Positions 55,801 to 64,000 of a stretch of DNA of 64,000 bases are shown here, one piece after another; positions within the stretch are counted from its first letter, which is position 1, and each line of letters opens with the position of its first letter. The notes under the pieces were generated by a model. That model searched no databases. It had not been told where the DNA came from and saw only the letters and a list, made by a program, of their open reading frames with translations. Source of the DNA: Metaphire vulgaris (Eukaryota; Annelida; Clitellata; Crassiclitellata; Megascolecidae); assembly GCA_018105865.1 (NCBI GenBank), contig CM030869.1:8026025-8090024 (forward strand), given 5' to 3'. Made by a program: the position numbers and the translations under genes.

Positions 55801-56047
55801 AGATGGAAGTAGAAGGAGACAGGGATATAGGCGATTCAATGGAAGGACGAACTTAAGGAAGGACAGATGATGAAATGGAACGAAGGACGAACGAGTGGAT
55901 GAATAGTGGAATTCTAAATTCAGGCAGTCTATGCAATGCATGCAACGTATTTGAAACTGATCACGTGACTATTTATATATATATATAGGTTCATCGCATA
56001 TGGCTAGAATTTTTCAGACGCCATCAGATCTTCCATATTGTGATCAC

Positions 56048-56101
56048 CTTGTATCCAGCTTGACCATTAAGTCCCGGTTGCCCGGCATTTCCTGGCGGAC
56101 C
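56048..56101 (-). CDS. Collagen exon, 54 bp
   Basis: Acceptor GTAAATTTCAG, donor GTGATC. Reads GPPGNAGQPGLNGQAGYK, six triplets; 54 bp is the classic collagen exon length. Confidence 0.95.
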
Positions 56102-56190
56102 CTGAAATTTACAAATTACATAGTAATATGCAACACGTTGCTGAAGATTACAACAATTAAATTCTGTTGCTACGCAAAGGTTCCACTACT

Positions 56191-56435
56191 CAGACATGGG
56201 CATGGGTTGGGTCCACCCATGGGTTGGGTTGGGTCGGAAATCTCCACGGTGGTTTTGGTTGAGTTGGGTTAAGAAAATAAGGCATTGTTTAAGAAATTTT
56301 AATGTATTACGGTGGGGTGGGTTTGGCTGGGTTGGGTCAAGTAACGCTATTGCTTTTGTGGGTTGGGTTGGGTCTGAATTATGTTGGGTTGGATTTCTTA
56401 AAATGAACCCTTGTACATGGTGGGTTCGACTCTCA
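56191..56435. mobile_element. Family I (TTGGG-rich) MITE, copy 5
   Basis: CAGACATGGGCATGGGTTGG at the left, many GGGTTGGGTT words; right end unclear. Confidence 0.65.
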
Positions 56436-56451
56436 GCCAAAGTCGATTGCC

Positions 56452-56454
<3 letters not shown>

Positions 56455-56501
<47 letters not shown>
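56455..56501. repeat. (AT)n microsatellite
   Basis: AT run then TATGTATATA. Confidence 0.95.
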
Positions 56502-56513
<12 letters not shown>

Positions 56514-56612
56514 CAGTATATGCTCCGTACGGATTAAAGTGGTCTCATCATATTTTAGCTTCAACCGGACTTACTTGACAGAAGAAATCCTACTAAACCA
56601 CTTAAAATCTAC

Positions 56613-56615
<3 letters not shown>

Positions 56616-56684
<69 letters not shown>
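56616..56684. repeat. (ATT)n microsatellite
   Basis: ATT run of about 23 units. Confidence 0.97.
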
Positions 56685-56686
<2 letters not shown>

Positions 56687-56889
56687 GGTATCGTTACAAG
56701 GCTTTCGATCTATATAGTATGTTTTCTAACTGCCAGTTGGGTCTATCTAATTTGCCTTGCCAACAAAATTTTCGGTTGTTCGAATTTCGTGATAATGTCC
56801 GGACAAAATTCATTAAGAATTAACGCATATCTAAGGATTGGCAAGAGCAATTGCCTAAGTCGGGATGCCGTACGTAGATGTATTATCAC

Positions 56890-56943
56890 CTGAACGCCTT
56901 TCTCTCCTTGTTTTCCATCCTTTCCGTCAAAGCCGCGTTCACC
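56890..56943 (-). CDS. Collagen exon, 54 bp
   Basis: Acceptor GATATTTTCCAG, donor GTGATA. Reads GERGFDGKDGKQGEKGVQ, with charged GEK/GER triplets. Confidence 0.95.
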
Positions 56944-57125
56944 CTGGAAAATATCGAACGCATGCTCCTAGAAACACTTTCCAAACCAACAGTAATTCGT
57001 CCAGCATTCTACCTATCCATCCATCCATCCATCCATGCATCCATAACATCAGAACAGTGCTTAACATAACAGAAGTTTATTTTCCAGTCTAATAACTCAG
57101 TGCAATAGCATATTTTAGGCATAAG

Positions 57126-57298
57126 CAGGGCGCGATTTGTAGGGGGAAGAGGGGATTCCCCCACACTGCCCAACAGCATCCCCCTACTGCTACTTCCGCC
57201 ACCATTACATCCCCCCACTGCTACACTTCCCCCAACAACTACATCCCCTCCAAGCTCGACATATCCCCCCACTGCTCCAGGTCACAAATCGCACCCTG
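57126..57298 (+). mobile_element. hAT-like MITE family G, copy 3
   Basis: Ends CAGGGCGCGATTTGT / ACAAATCGCACCCTG. Flanks GGCATAAG / GACATAAG, one mismatch. Confidence 0.9.
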
Positions 57299-57877
57299 GA
57301 CATAAGTATTATAATATTGAGATGGTAAGACACGTTGATCATTATAAGACCTCAATTATGAATATGCAGTTAAAATGGAAAGAATGAATACATTTATAAT
57401 CCATAATAATCCATCCATACGTCCATCCATCCGTCAATTCATTCATTCACTCACTCATTCATGCATAAATGCATACATCTTTATAGTCATTCATCTTTCT
57501 AGCAATCAGTCCTTCAAAAAACCTATCCATTCATCCTCCCATCTATCAATCTAGTCGCCCATTGACCATCTATCCAATCCATCCATATGCCTGCCTCATT
57601 TGTATCATTCTAACAATCCATTAATAGGAATAATATATTCATATTATTCTATGCCAAAGCGCCTTCGACTTCGGCCTTCGTCGTGCGTACGGCGCTATAG
57701 AAGCCGTCGAGAAACATAAAGATACAGATAAAGATATTCAAAGGCCAGCACAATCGCCTATACCTGCATTGTCCATTTAATTATCTGTGAGCAATCGCTG
57801 TTTAGATACATAAATTAACGTTCTATCAAACAGGCAGAAATTAGTCATTTCCTTGGTACTAAAAAGACACTTCGTAC
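57299..57877 (-). other. Collagen intron with ATCC/ATTC low-complexity
   Basis: CATCCATCC and TCATTCATTC words at 57405-57610; otherwise nothing recognised. Confidence 0.5.
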
Positions 57878-58113
57878 CAGCGGCGTAGCCAGGGTTCCGG
57901 AATTGGGGTACATTAACACTTTCCAGCAATAAGGTTTTCGACGAGAAAAAACGACGTTGTCAGGGAATTCTCTGCACATAATTCTCATATTCTTTTCGAT
58001 CATACTACATGCTTCCCCCCTAAAAGTTCTCAATGGTTTTGTGCAAATTCCAAGCCCGAGCCCGGCCAGAATAGGGGTCCCGGCCCCCCCGTTTCTCCCT
58101 GGCTACGCCAATG
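57878..58113 (-). mobile_element. hAT-like MITE family E, copy 3, beside a splice donor
   Basis: Ends CAGCGGCGTAGCC / GGCTACGCCAATG. Exact duplication CTTCGTAC at 57870-57877 and 58114-58121. The right duplication is, on the minus strand, GTACGAAG: the splice donor of the collagen exon at 58122. Confidence 0.93.
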
Positions 58114-58121
58114 CTTCGTAC

Positions 58122-58157
58122 CCTTTCTCCTGGAGGCCCAATATCTCCAGGAGGACC
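58122..58157 (-). CDS. Collagen exon, 36 bp
   Basis: Acceptor TTGATTTTAG, donor GTACGA. Reads GPPGDIGPPGER. The donor bases belong to a hAT target duplication; see the element at 57878. Confidence 0.93.
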
Positions 58158-58314
58158 CTAAAATCAAGACAAAACACAATGGCAACATTACCGACTGATT
58201 GATCCAGCAAGAATTATGCATCTAATCTTCCTGTTTTATTTGTTGCAATTTAGCTTCTCCACTGGGGAGGAAAGAAACTAAATAACGTTCTAATCAACAG
58301 GTGACAATGGGGGG

Positions 58315-58502
58315 CAGTGTCTATTCTAGCCACCTTGACATTGGAGGGGGGGTTGAAATGTTTGGGGGACAAGATTTGTCTCTCCGCGTTTTTTTTTTTT
58401 TTTTTGAAATTTCACCCCAAGCCAACATATACAAATTTTGGAGGGGGAATTTTAAAACTTTGGGGGACCCCCCCCAAAAAAACAGGCCTAGAATAAACAC
58501 TG
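58315..58502. mobile_element. MITE family F, copy 3
   Basis: Ends CAGTGTCTATTCTAG / CTAGAATAAACACTG in a G-rich site, so the duplication is uncertain. Confidence 0.82.
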
Positions 58503-58802
58503 GAAGGGGGTTCAAGAATTACTTCAAGCAGCCAACTCTACGAACCCACTCAGCCATACCTATCCCAAATAGGTAGGCCTATTGCCCTTCATTAAGTTTT
58601 CCAGCCAACTCCATAAACCATTTCTTATCATCATTATTATGCACATTTTTTTCAATTTCCTCGTATATTTACATCACATTTTCAGGCGAATTCAATTTTA
58701 TATAAGCAACATTCACCTATCGACATTCATAGCGGATTTAAATTCAAAAACGAGCAACTGAATTTCCATATGCTTGCAATTATGAGTTACGCTGATATTC
58801 GC

Positions 58803-58804
<2 letters not shown>
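58503..58804 (-). other. Collagen intron, nothing recognised
   Basis: Unique intron sequence. Confidence 0.5.

Positions 58805-58884
<80 letters not shown>
58805..58884. repeat. (AAT)n microsatellite
   Basis: About 27 AAT units. Confidence 0.97.
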
Positions 58885-58886
<2 letters not shown>

Positions 58887-58990
58887 CTCCTCTGCAACAC
58901 CTGTTCTAACACGCAGTGATATCAATCGATATTTATAATTGATATTTAAACATATTGTCAAGCCTCTAGTCCGCTGCCGACAAAACGTTC

Positions 58991-59071
58991 TTAACCCCTT
59001 AACTGGGCAACTATTTGTAACTCAATGTAAAATGGACGAGTGTTACTCAGGGCACCCAGTTAAGGGGTTAA
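58991..59071. mobile_element. 81-bp TTAA-flanked MITE, subfamily 2
   Basis: Same ends and TTAA flanks as 802-881, and the same middle word ACTCAATGTAAAATGGACG, but the arms pair through CTGGGCAAC / CAGGGCACCCAG. Confidence 0.85.
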
Positions 59072-59113
59072 GCGATGATAAAAATTCAGAGGAAAGTAGA
59101 AAATCATACTCAC

Positions 59114-59203
59114 CATGGGTCCTGCAGAACCTGAATTGCCTGGCGTTCCTGGAGCACCGGGCAGACCAGGGGAGCCGAGAGTCGGTAGCTCACCATTGGC
59201 TCC
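59114..59203 (-). CDS. Collagen exon with an interrupted triplet
   Basis: 90 bp, acceptor TTATGTCTAG, donor GTGAGT. Reads [30 protein letters not shown]. The third triplet is PTL instead of Gly-X-Y. The preceding exon ends in non-triplet sequence, so this may be the tail of a spacer. Confidence 0.93.
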
Positions 59204-59247
59204 CTAGACATAAGCACGCTTCATTACCATTTCAATTTAGACGGAAC

Positions 59248-59432
59248 CAGTGGCGGCTCCAGGATTTGGCAAGTGGGGGGGGGGGGCGTTGGAGTGGCAA
59301 CTTCTAATCATGGGAGACCAACCATTTGTTGTTTAATGCATGTAGCATTAAGTATAGGGTCCCAACAGTGGGGGCCAGGCACTCAATAGAGGGGCACGAG
59401 CCCCCTCGGGCCCCCCGGTGGAGCCGCCACTG
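59248..59432 (+). mobile_element. hAT-like MITE family A, copy 6
   Basis: Ends CAGTGGCGGCTCC / GGAGCCGCCACTG. Exact duplication GACGGAAC at 59240-59247 and 59433-59440. Confidence 0.95.
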
Positions 59433-59494
59433 GACGGAACGTTTCTCAAGTGTACCATGCAATGTTTTCATTGACATTAGTGACATTTGAAACG

Positions 59495-59610
59495 ATACTT
59501 GAATCAATGCAGAAACGAAGACTGAAATGGGTTGGTCATGCTGAAAGAACGAAGGAAGGAAGACCACCAAAGAAAGCGCTATACAACTATGTTGTGTTTA
59601 GAGATTCTCT
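59495..59610 (+). pseudogene. LINE ORF2 C-terminal remnant
   Basis: Reads MQKRRLKWVGHAERTKEGRP, then PKKALYN, the R.LKW.GH..R motif found after the reverse transcriptase domain of non-LTR elements. Truncated on both sides. Confidence 0.6.
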
Positions 59611-59867
59611 CCTGGTTCGGGTTTGGGCTGGTTTACTTACTTACTTTTCAATGTGGATTTGTAGTCTTTGGTTGTGATTTCTCTCTTCCGGCTTGATGTT
59701 GAGCATAATGGACTTTCTGAATTATGTTTTACATTAAAATCAACGAAAATCCTATCTTTAACACAACATCGCGTTGCGAGCCTCCAGCAGTTGGATGGAA
59801 AAGGAGAAAAGTAAGACCGAGAAAATCATGGACAGAAAACTTGATTAGGATTACTGATTATAATTAC
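59611..59867 (-). other. Collagen intron, nothing recognised
   Basis: Short TTAC repeats near 59635. Confidence 0.5.
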
Positions 59868-59990
59868 CAGAGGAGTTCGAGTAGTGAATCTTGAGCTCTG
59901 AATGGGTCCCGGAGGCCCAGGAGCACCCCTATCTCCTTTGTCGCCCTTCTCTCCTGGATTCCCATGGTCCCCCGGTAGACCTCGCGTTCC
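59868..59990 (-). CDS. Collagen exon: end of a triple-helical block plus spacer
   Basis: 123 bp, acceptor TCTGCTTTAG, donor GTAATT. Reads GTRGLPGDHGNPGEKGDKGD, RGAPGPPGP, then non-triplet IQSSRFTTRTPL. This marks a helix end and the start of a spacer of about 20 residues that ends in the next exon. Confidence 0.93.
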
Positions 59991-60147
59991 CTAAAGCAGA
60001 AACGTAGCGTGACGCCCAGTTAAGGGGTTAAGACACAAGAACACGCATAGATGTTAAAATCGCCTATAAGTTGCATTGCGGGACGATAGGCATAATAATT
60101 GACTGTAAGAATACATTGTAACTTGGTAGCCTGCAGGGGGGCGGGGA

Positions 60148-60244
60148 GCGCTACGATATTCGATGTTATCAGATATAACGTACCTCGGTTATAACGTACT
60201 CGATTTCACAGACCCGCTGAGTACGTTATAACGAAGTTCTACTG
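60148..60244. repeat. Family K MITE, 3' part
   Basis: ATATAACGTACCTCGGTTAT to CGTTATAACGAAGTTCTACT, half element. A half copy of the TTAA MITE (CAGTTAAGGGGTTAA) lies at 60018-60032. Confidence 0.75.
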
Positions 60245-60313
60245 TAATTCTTTAAGACAGAATTAAAGAAAACGATTTAATATTAATATAATTAATTAGC
60301 AACATCCTCCGAA

Positions 60314-60525
60314 CAGTGTTTATTCTAGCCATCTTGACATTGGGGGGGGGGGTTGAAATGTTTGGGAGGACAAGATTTGTCTCTCCGCGCTTTTGGCGGG
60401 GGAGGGGAGAAATTTCCATCCCCCAAGTTAACATATACAAATTTTTTGTGGGTAATTTTAAAACTTTGGGGGAATTCCCCCCCCCCCCAAAAAAAAAAAA
60501 AAAAAAAGGTCTAGAATAAACACTG
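60314..60525. mobile_element. MITE family F, copy 4
   Basis: Ends CAGTGTTTATTCTAG / CTAGAATAAACACTG. Flanks ATCCTCCGAA / ATCCTCCTAA form a 10-bp duplication with one mismatch. Interior A-tract at 60489-60507. Confidence 0.87.
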
Positions 60526-60616
60526 ATCCTCCTAACAGTGCGAACAACTTGCCGGCAGAACTACCTAGAAATGTAAGTATAACCTGTAACTGTTAAGCGA
60601 AACGGTGTAGACTTAC

Positions 60617-60670
60617 CTGGCTACCGGTCACGCCAGGTATTCCGCGGTGTCCCTGTATTCCAGGTTCACC
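60617..60670 (-). CDS. Collagen exon, 54 bp
   Basis: Acceptor TGTCTTCTTAG, donor GTAAGT. Reads GEPGIQGHRGIPGVTGSQ. Confidence 0.95.
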
Positions 60671-60802
60671 CTAAGAAGACACAGGTGAAACGTCATTCTT
60701 AGTGATTGATTAGATCATTTTCTATCGATCTGGTCTTGCAGTGGCGTAGCCAGGGTTACGGGATGGTGGCGGCACAGACAGACATTTTCAGTCCCGACTG
60801 AG

Positions 60803-60970
60803 CAGTGTTTATTCTACCCACCTAGACATTGAGGGAGTTTTAAAAAAAATTGGGGGGAGGGAAGACATTGGGGAGGTCATACTACTTGCCAAAATGTCAA
60901 AAAAATTTTCTGGGGGGGAATTTCAAACTTGGGGGAAATTTCCCCCAGAGAAGGCCTAGAATAAACACTG
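60803..60970. mobile_element. MITE family F, copy 5 (nested)
   Basis: Ends CAGTGTTTATTCTAC / CTAGAATAAACACTG. Flanks CCGACTGAG / CCGGCTGAG, a 9-bp duplication with one mismatch. Confidence 0.88.
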
Positions 60971-61162
60971 CCGGCTGAGGGGCGTTGGGGTTTTTGGGGC
61001 GTCTTGATCCCCAGCGGCAGAAATTTCGAGTATTATTCGAAATAGACGTTGGGATCTGGGGACACATTTCCAAAACTAATTAATTTTGATTTATTGCTGA
61101 GCGGCTAAAAGCTGGAATCGAAAAACTCGTATGTATATCGATTCTGTTGACTGCCTGCCCCC

Positions 61163-61262
61163 AAAAACAATTTCTCATCGATAAAAACAATTTCTCATCG
61201 ATAAAAACAATTTCTCATCGATACAAACAATTTCTCATCGATAAAAACAATTTCTCATCGAT
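61163..61262. repeat. 20-bp tandem repeat, five units
   Basis: Unit AAAAACAATTTCTCATCGAT, one unit with a single change. Confidence 0.97.
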
Positions 61263-61486
61263 TTTACTCAAATTCCACGACTGATCCCAGCCCGTTGCTA
61301 CACTTCAAGAATTTTTCTCACGAAAACCTGAAAATGTCGATGTGGCCCCCAATTCTGAAATCCTGACTGCGCCACTGATAATGACTAAAACTGGCATCGT
61401 GATTGTGAAAATGCTTTAAATTAAAACGGAATTTCAACAATATTTCTTCTCGTTAAGATTTCCGCAACACACAGTCTGCCACCTAC

Positions 61487-61540
61487 CGGCTCCCCCTTGA
61501 GTCCTTGGTCTCCAATCTCTCCCGGGGCTCCAACGTCACC
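61487..61540 (-). CDS. Collagen exon, 54 bp
   Basis: Acceptor CGATTTTTTTAG, donor GTAGGT. Reads GDVGAPGEIGDQGLKGEP. Confidence 0.95.
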
Positions 61541-61605
61541 CTAAAAAAATCGGCAACACACTTTTTTCAATACAGCAATCCAATGCAGCATATTTGGATA
61601 AATAA

Positions 61606-61685
61606 TTAACCCTTTAACTGGGGATTCCGGATATATCTGCCCATTTTACATTGAGTTACAGTTAAATACACGGTTAAGGGGTTAA
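61606..61685. mobile_element. 80-bp TTAA-flanked MITE, reverse orientation
   Basis: Reverse complement of the 802-881 type, TTAA on both sides. Confidence 0.83.
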
Positions 61686-61771
61686 AATAATGTTTAGCGA
61701 CGACACATCGTGAATCTAGAAAGACGTTTGGACGCTTTATCTCAAGACATTTTCTAGTACAAAATGTCCTG

Positions 61772-61852
61772 TTAACCCCTTAACTGGGCAACTATTTGTA
61801 GCTCAATGTAAAATGGACGAGCGTTACTCAGGGCACCCAGTTAAGGGGTTAA
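61772..61852. mobile_element. 81-bp TTAA-flanked MITE, subfamily 2
   Basis: Nearly identical to 58991-59071 (differences such as TGTAGC for TGTAAC). Confidence 0.85.
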
Positions 61853-61855
61853 GCG

Positions 61856-61938
61856 CCTAAGAATAAGGAGCTACTACTGCGGTGCTGCTTCTGTAAGCGC
61901 TACAGAAATTAACGAGATTTTACTTACTTACTTACCTG
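61856..61938 (-). repeat. Dispersed repeat with AAGT tail, copy 6
   Basis: Reverse copy: AATAAGGAGCTACTACTGCG, GTAAGCGCTACAGAAATTAA, then CTTACTTACTTACC. Confidence 0.75.
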
Positions 61939-61998
61939 TTCAGATGTCAAATTCTTTGATAGTTTGACACCCGTTTTAGATAAATTATTGCGCTTTAC

Positions 61999-62052
61999 CT
62001 TTTCGCCGCGCGGGCCTTCTGGGCCAGGATCACCAGAATTGCCTTTTAAGAC
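61999..62052 (-). CDS. Collagen exon, 54 bp, first Gly replaced
   Basis: Acceptor AAATGTTTAG, donor GTAAAG. Reads VLKGNSGDPGPEGPRGEK. The first codon is GTC (Val) where GGN (Gly) is expected. The exon before it is also poor in Gly, so Val-Leu-Lys probably closes a spacer. Confidence 0.93.
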
Positions 62053-62333
62053 CTAAACATTTACAACAATAATAATGTCATGTCAATGTCAATATCATGT
62101 GTTGAGATCATGTCACGCGGCGAACGGAAAGATATTCCACCACAGCGCTTCCCGAAGTGGTGGTCTGCGGAACGAATGGAAAAATTGTGAAAATAGTTGT
62201 AAAAAGTTATACGAGTTTAGAAGTACTTTCTCGCGTGCTAACGTTTGTTATATTTTCACACTTTCTATCGGTCTGCAATCCAGTTGAACTAATGTTTACA
62301 GCGCTGCAAAAAGCATAGATTGAAGGAGACATC
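62053..62333 (-). other. Collagen intron, nothing recognised
   Basis: Unique sequence. Confidence 0.5.
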
Positions 62334-62490
62334 TTTGAAGCGTGGCCGGACAAAATGTCTGCGGACAAAAATGTCAAGGTTTAGGGTTAGAGTTAGGGTT
62401 ACATTTTGTCCGTGAAATTTTGTCCGCTGACATTTTGTCCCCATATTTGTCCGTGAAATTTTGTCCGTGACATTTTGTCCAAGCACCCTT
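62334..62490. repeat. GACAAAATGTC cluster, copy 2
   Basis: GGACAAAATGTCTGCGGAC, then TTAGGGTTAGAGTTAGGGTT, then reverse words ACATTTTGTCCGTG. Same layout as 49597-49857. Confidence 0.85.
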
Positions 62491-62565
62491 TGAAGGAATA
62501 ATAAATAGTAATAATAATAATAATCTGACTAGATCTATTCTTTAGCATAATTTCAGGAAAACTAC

Positions 62566-62610
62566 CTTTTTGTTGACATTCAGTTCGCCCTTCGGAGCCA
62601 ACGCCGCGCC
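62566..62610 (-). CDS. Collagen exon, 45 bp, mostly spacer
   Basis: Acceptor CGCTGTAAAG, donor GTAGTT. Reads GAALAPKGELNVNKK, in phase with both neighbours and 45 bp long (a collagen exon size), but only two Gly are in place. It is read as a non-helical spacer shared with the next exon. The acceptor lacks a strong pyrimidine tract, so confidence is lower. Confidence 0.7.
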
Positions 62611-62678
62611 CTTTACAGCGGATTGAAATAGCAGAAAAAGCAGAACATTATCGTTAGAATTTCATAAAAATGCGATTA

Positions 62679-62770
62679 GGGGCCATCCATATAGTACGTA
62701 CGCGCTGAGGATGGAGGGGCTGGAATTAGGAGATTTAAGATTTTGCATATGTACGGTGTACAAACAGGGG
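62679..62770. repeat. Family L left end
   Basis: AGGGGCCATCCATATAGTAC, then GTACGCG; no matching right end found. Confidence 0.5.
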
Positions 62771-63180
62771 AGGGGGTTGAAAATGTGCCTTTATTTGCCT
62801 ACGTATACTAATGTATATGGATAAACCCTTTCTAAGGCGAAACGGATTAAACAGACTTTACGGAAAGCGTTGATTTTAAGATCATAAAGCAGACATTATT
62901 TTAAAAGTCAGCATTTTATGCTAATATAGCGAGTAAAATGATATTTAACATGGAATGTGTATTATATAAAATGTACTGTGCATTTTACAGCGCAAACAGA
63001 CGATGCTATTGCCTCTAACAATGTATATTCCACTCAGAAATAGAATAGCATAGAATTTGATAAGACAAGCAAATTAAATTGCGTATATCTGCAAAATGAC
63101 GTCTTGGATTATAATAATTTGAGTCACTTGAAGATGTCCAAATATGTCATGCGATTTGATTTTGGTATCGATATACTCAC
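62771..63180 (-). other. Collagen intron, nothing recognised
   Basis: AT-rich unique sequence. Confidence 0.5.
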
Positions 63181-63243
63181 CGGTGGACCTGGAGGACCAG
63201 GTGGGCCAGGAACTCCAGGTAAGCCAGGCGAACCTCTATCGCC
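63181..63243 (-). CDS. Collagen exon, 63 bp
   Basis: Acceptor TTTGGTAAAAG, donor GTGAGT. Reads [21 protein letters not shown]. Confidence 0.95.
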
Positions 63244-63354
63244 CTTTTACCAAACAACAAAACAAATCTTTATCTGAACGACATCCCATAAGATTACAGC
63301 TGCTACAAATAATATATATACACATATAATGTACAGTATAAATATATATACATA

Positions 63355-63790
63355 GTAGGGGGAGAATTTCGTTATAACGGACTTGGTTATACCGTAAACC
63401 AGGTTATAAAGTACCGCAATGTACTGTCCCGTGTGGTCAGTGGCGTAACTGGGGGGACACTTTGTTGACAGCCCCCGGGCCCCGGGCGGGGTGGGGCCCG
63501 AAGAGGGGTCTAAGCTAGGGTTAGGTTAGGGTTAACCCTAACTTAACCCTAACCATAGAAATGATGTGCTGACGACCTTTTCTTTTGTTTTTGCTTTTTT
63601 GCTCGTCAGCTCGAAACTCTGGGGCCCCCATGGTAAAGATGCCCCCCCCGGGCCCCCAAAAGTCACGCTACGCCACTGCGTGTGGTGCGCTACCGTATTG
63701 GATGGTATTCGATATAACGTACCTCGGAAATAACGCATTCAATTTTACAGACCCGCTAAGTACATTATAACAAAGTTCTACGCGCTACTG
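63355..63790. mobile_element. Family K (pogo-like) MITE interrupted by MITE E
   Basis: Left part AATTTCGTTATAACGGACTT and right part TATAACAAAGTTCTACG belong to family K. The insert at 63438-63678 separates them. Confidence 0.8.
63438..63678. mobile_element. hAT-like MITE family E, copy 5 (nested)
   Basis: Ends CAGTGGCGTAACTGG / CGCTACGCCACTG. Exact duplication CGTGTGGT at 63430-63437 and 63679-63686. Contains inverted telomere-like TTAGGG words (63517-63556) and a GACCTTTTC...GCTCGTCAG module. Confidence 0.93.
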
Positions 63791-63846
63791 AAATCAGAAG
63801 TAAGTTTTCAAAAGTCTTTTGGGATCCGTGTGTTAATCGTTCTTAC

Positions 63847-63909
63847 CGAGGTACCGTCGTGTCCGGGAGGCCCTTGAGGCCCCAAAGGACCAGCGATACC
63901 AGGGGGACC
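63847..63909 (-). CDS. Collagen exon, most 5' one in the window
   Basis: 63 bp, acceptor TGCTTTTTAG, donor GTAAGA. Reads GPPGIAGPLGPQGPPGHDGT-S. The gene continues 5' beyond the window. Together the twenty exons from here to 47608 encode about 444 codons, with at least three non-helical spacers. This excludes a fibrillar type and points to a FACIT-, multiplexin- or transmembrane-type collagen. The exact type cannot be assigned without the terminal domains. Confidence 0.95.
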
Positions 63910-63942
63910 CTAAAAAGCACAAAACAGTCATATACTGTCACT

Positions 63943-64000
63943 CAGAGATGTCCATGGGTACATTTTTTAGAACCCAACCCAGCCCATCAAATCTCCAACT
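63943..64000. repeat. Family I (TTGGG-rich) MITE, left end
   Basis: CAGAGATGTCCATGGGTAC, then AACCCAACCCAGCCC; cut by the window end. Confidence 0.75.

Larger units (their letters stand above)
60739..61377 (+). mobile_element. hAT-like MITE family E, copy 4, with nested MITE and tandem repeat
   Basis: Ends CAGTGGCGTAGCCAGGG / GACTGCGCCACTG. No target duplication found. Interrupted by MITE F (60803-60970) and expanded by a 20-bp tandem repeat (61163-61262). Confidence 0.75.

Noticed and set aside
63517..63556. Telomere or chromosome-end signal
   Set aside because: Only a few TTAGGG words in inverted orientation inside a MITE; coding sequence continues on both sides.

Overview
This window looks like nuclear DNA of a marine invertebrate animal. 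The reasons are spliced eukaryotic genes, a SoxB-type transcription factor, an interrupted collagen with many small in-frame exons, 5S-rRNA-derived SINEs, and a very heavy load of microsatellites and short DNA transposons. I cannot name the species from sequence alone; the gene content fits a bilaterian, possibly an invertebrate deuterostome or a lophotrochozoan.

Three genes are well supported. (1) Plus strand, 7550-13849: four exons of a YjeF N-terminal-domain protein (NAD(P)HX-epimerase family). It resembles YJEFN3/AIBP2 most, because the Asn-Asn-Gly-Gly-Asp-Gly substrate loop is replaced. The 5' exon or exons were not found. (2) Minus strand, 30135-31349: a single-exon SoxB1 gene (404 codons) with a complete HMG box and the C-terminal LPLSHL signature. 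Its upstream side is GC-rich and holds a TATA box and a CCAAT box. (3) Minus strand, 47608-63909: nineteen clear exons and one probable exon of a collagen with several non-triple-helical interruptions. The first exon in transcription order is the one at 63847-63909, and the gene runs off the window at its 5' end. Its 3' end was not found. All exon junctions found are phase-compatible, which supports the model strongly.

The rest is mostly repeats. 1-7.5 kb: an AT-rich minisatellite, several hAT-like MITEs, and a 1.4-kb hAT element (4345-5720) holding a broken transposase and two nested MITEs. 7.5-14 kb: introns of the YjeF gene, filled with MITEs and a 410-bp TATAT microsatellite. 14-30 kb: repeats only, with LINE remnants, a perfect 67-bp palindrome and nested elements. 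31-47 kb: repeats plus a second hAT element with transposase remnants (34779-35805), two possible promoters and one possible first exon. 47-64 kb: collagen exons separated by MITEs, 5S-derived SINEs and microsatellites.

I recognised about 60 mobile-element copies in roughly twenty families. Many hAT-like copies still carry exact or one-mismatch 8-bp target duplications, so insertion activity appears recent. Two patterns stand out. A short module close to GACCTTTTTTGCTTGTCAG recurs, often in tandem, inside MITE families whose ends differ. Several elements also sit within a few bases of splice sites, including one whose target duplication contains the collagen splice donor.
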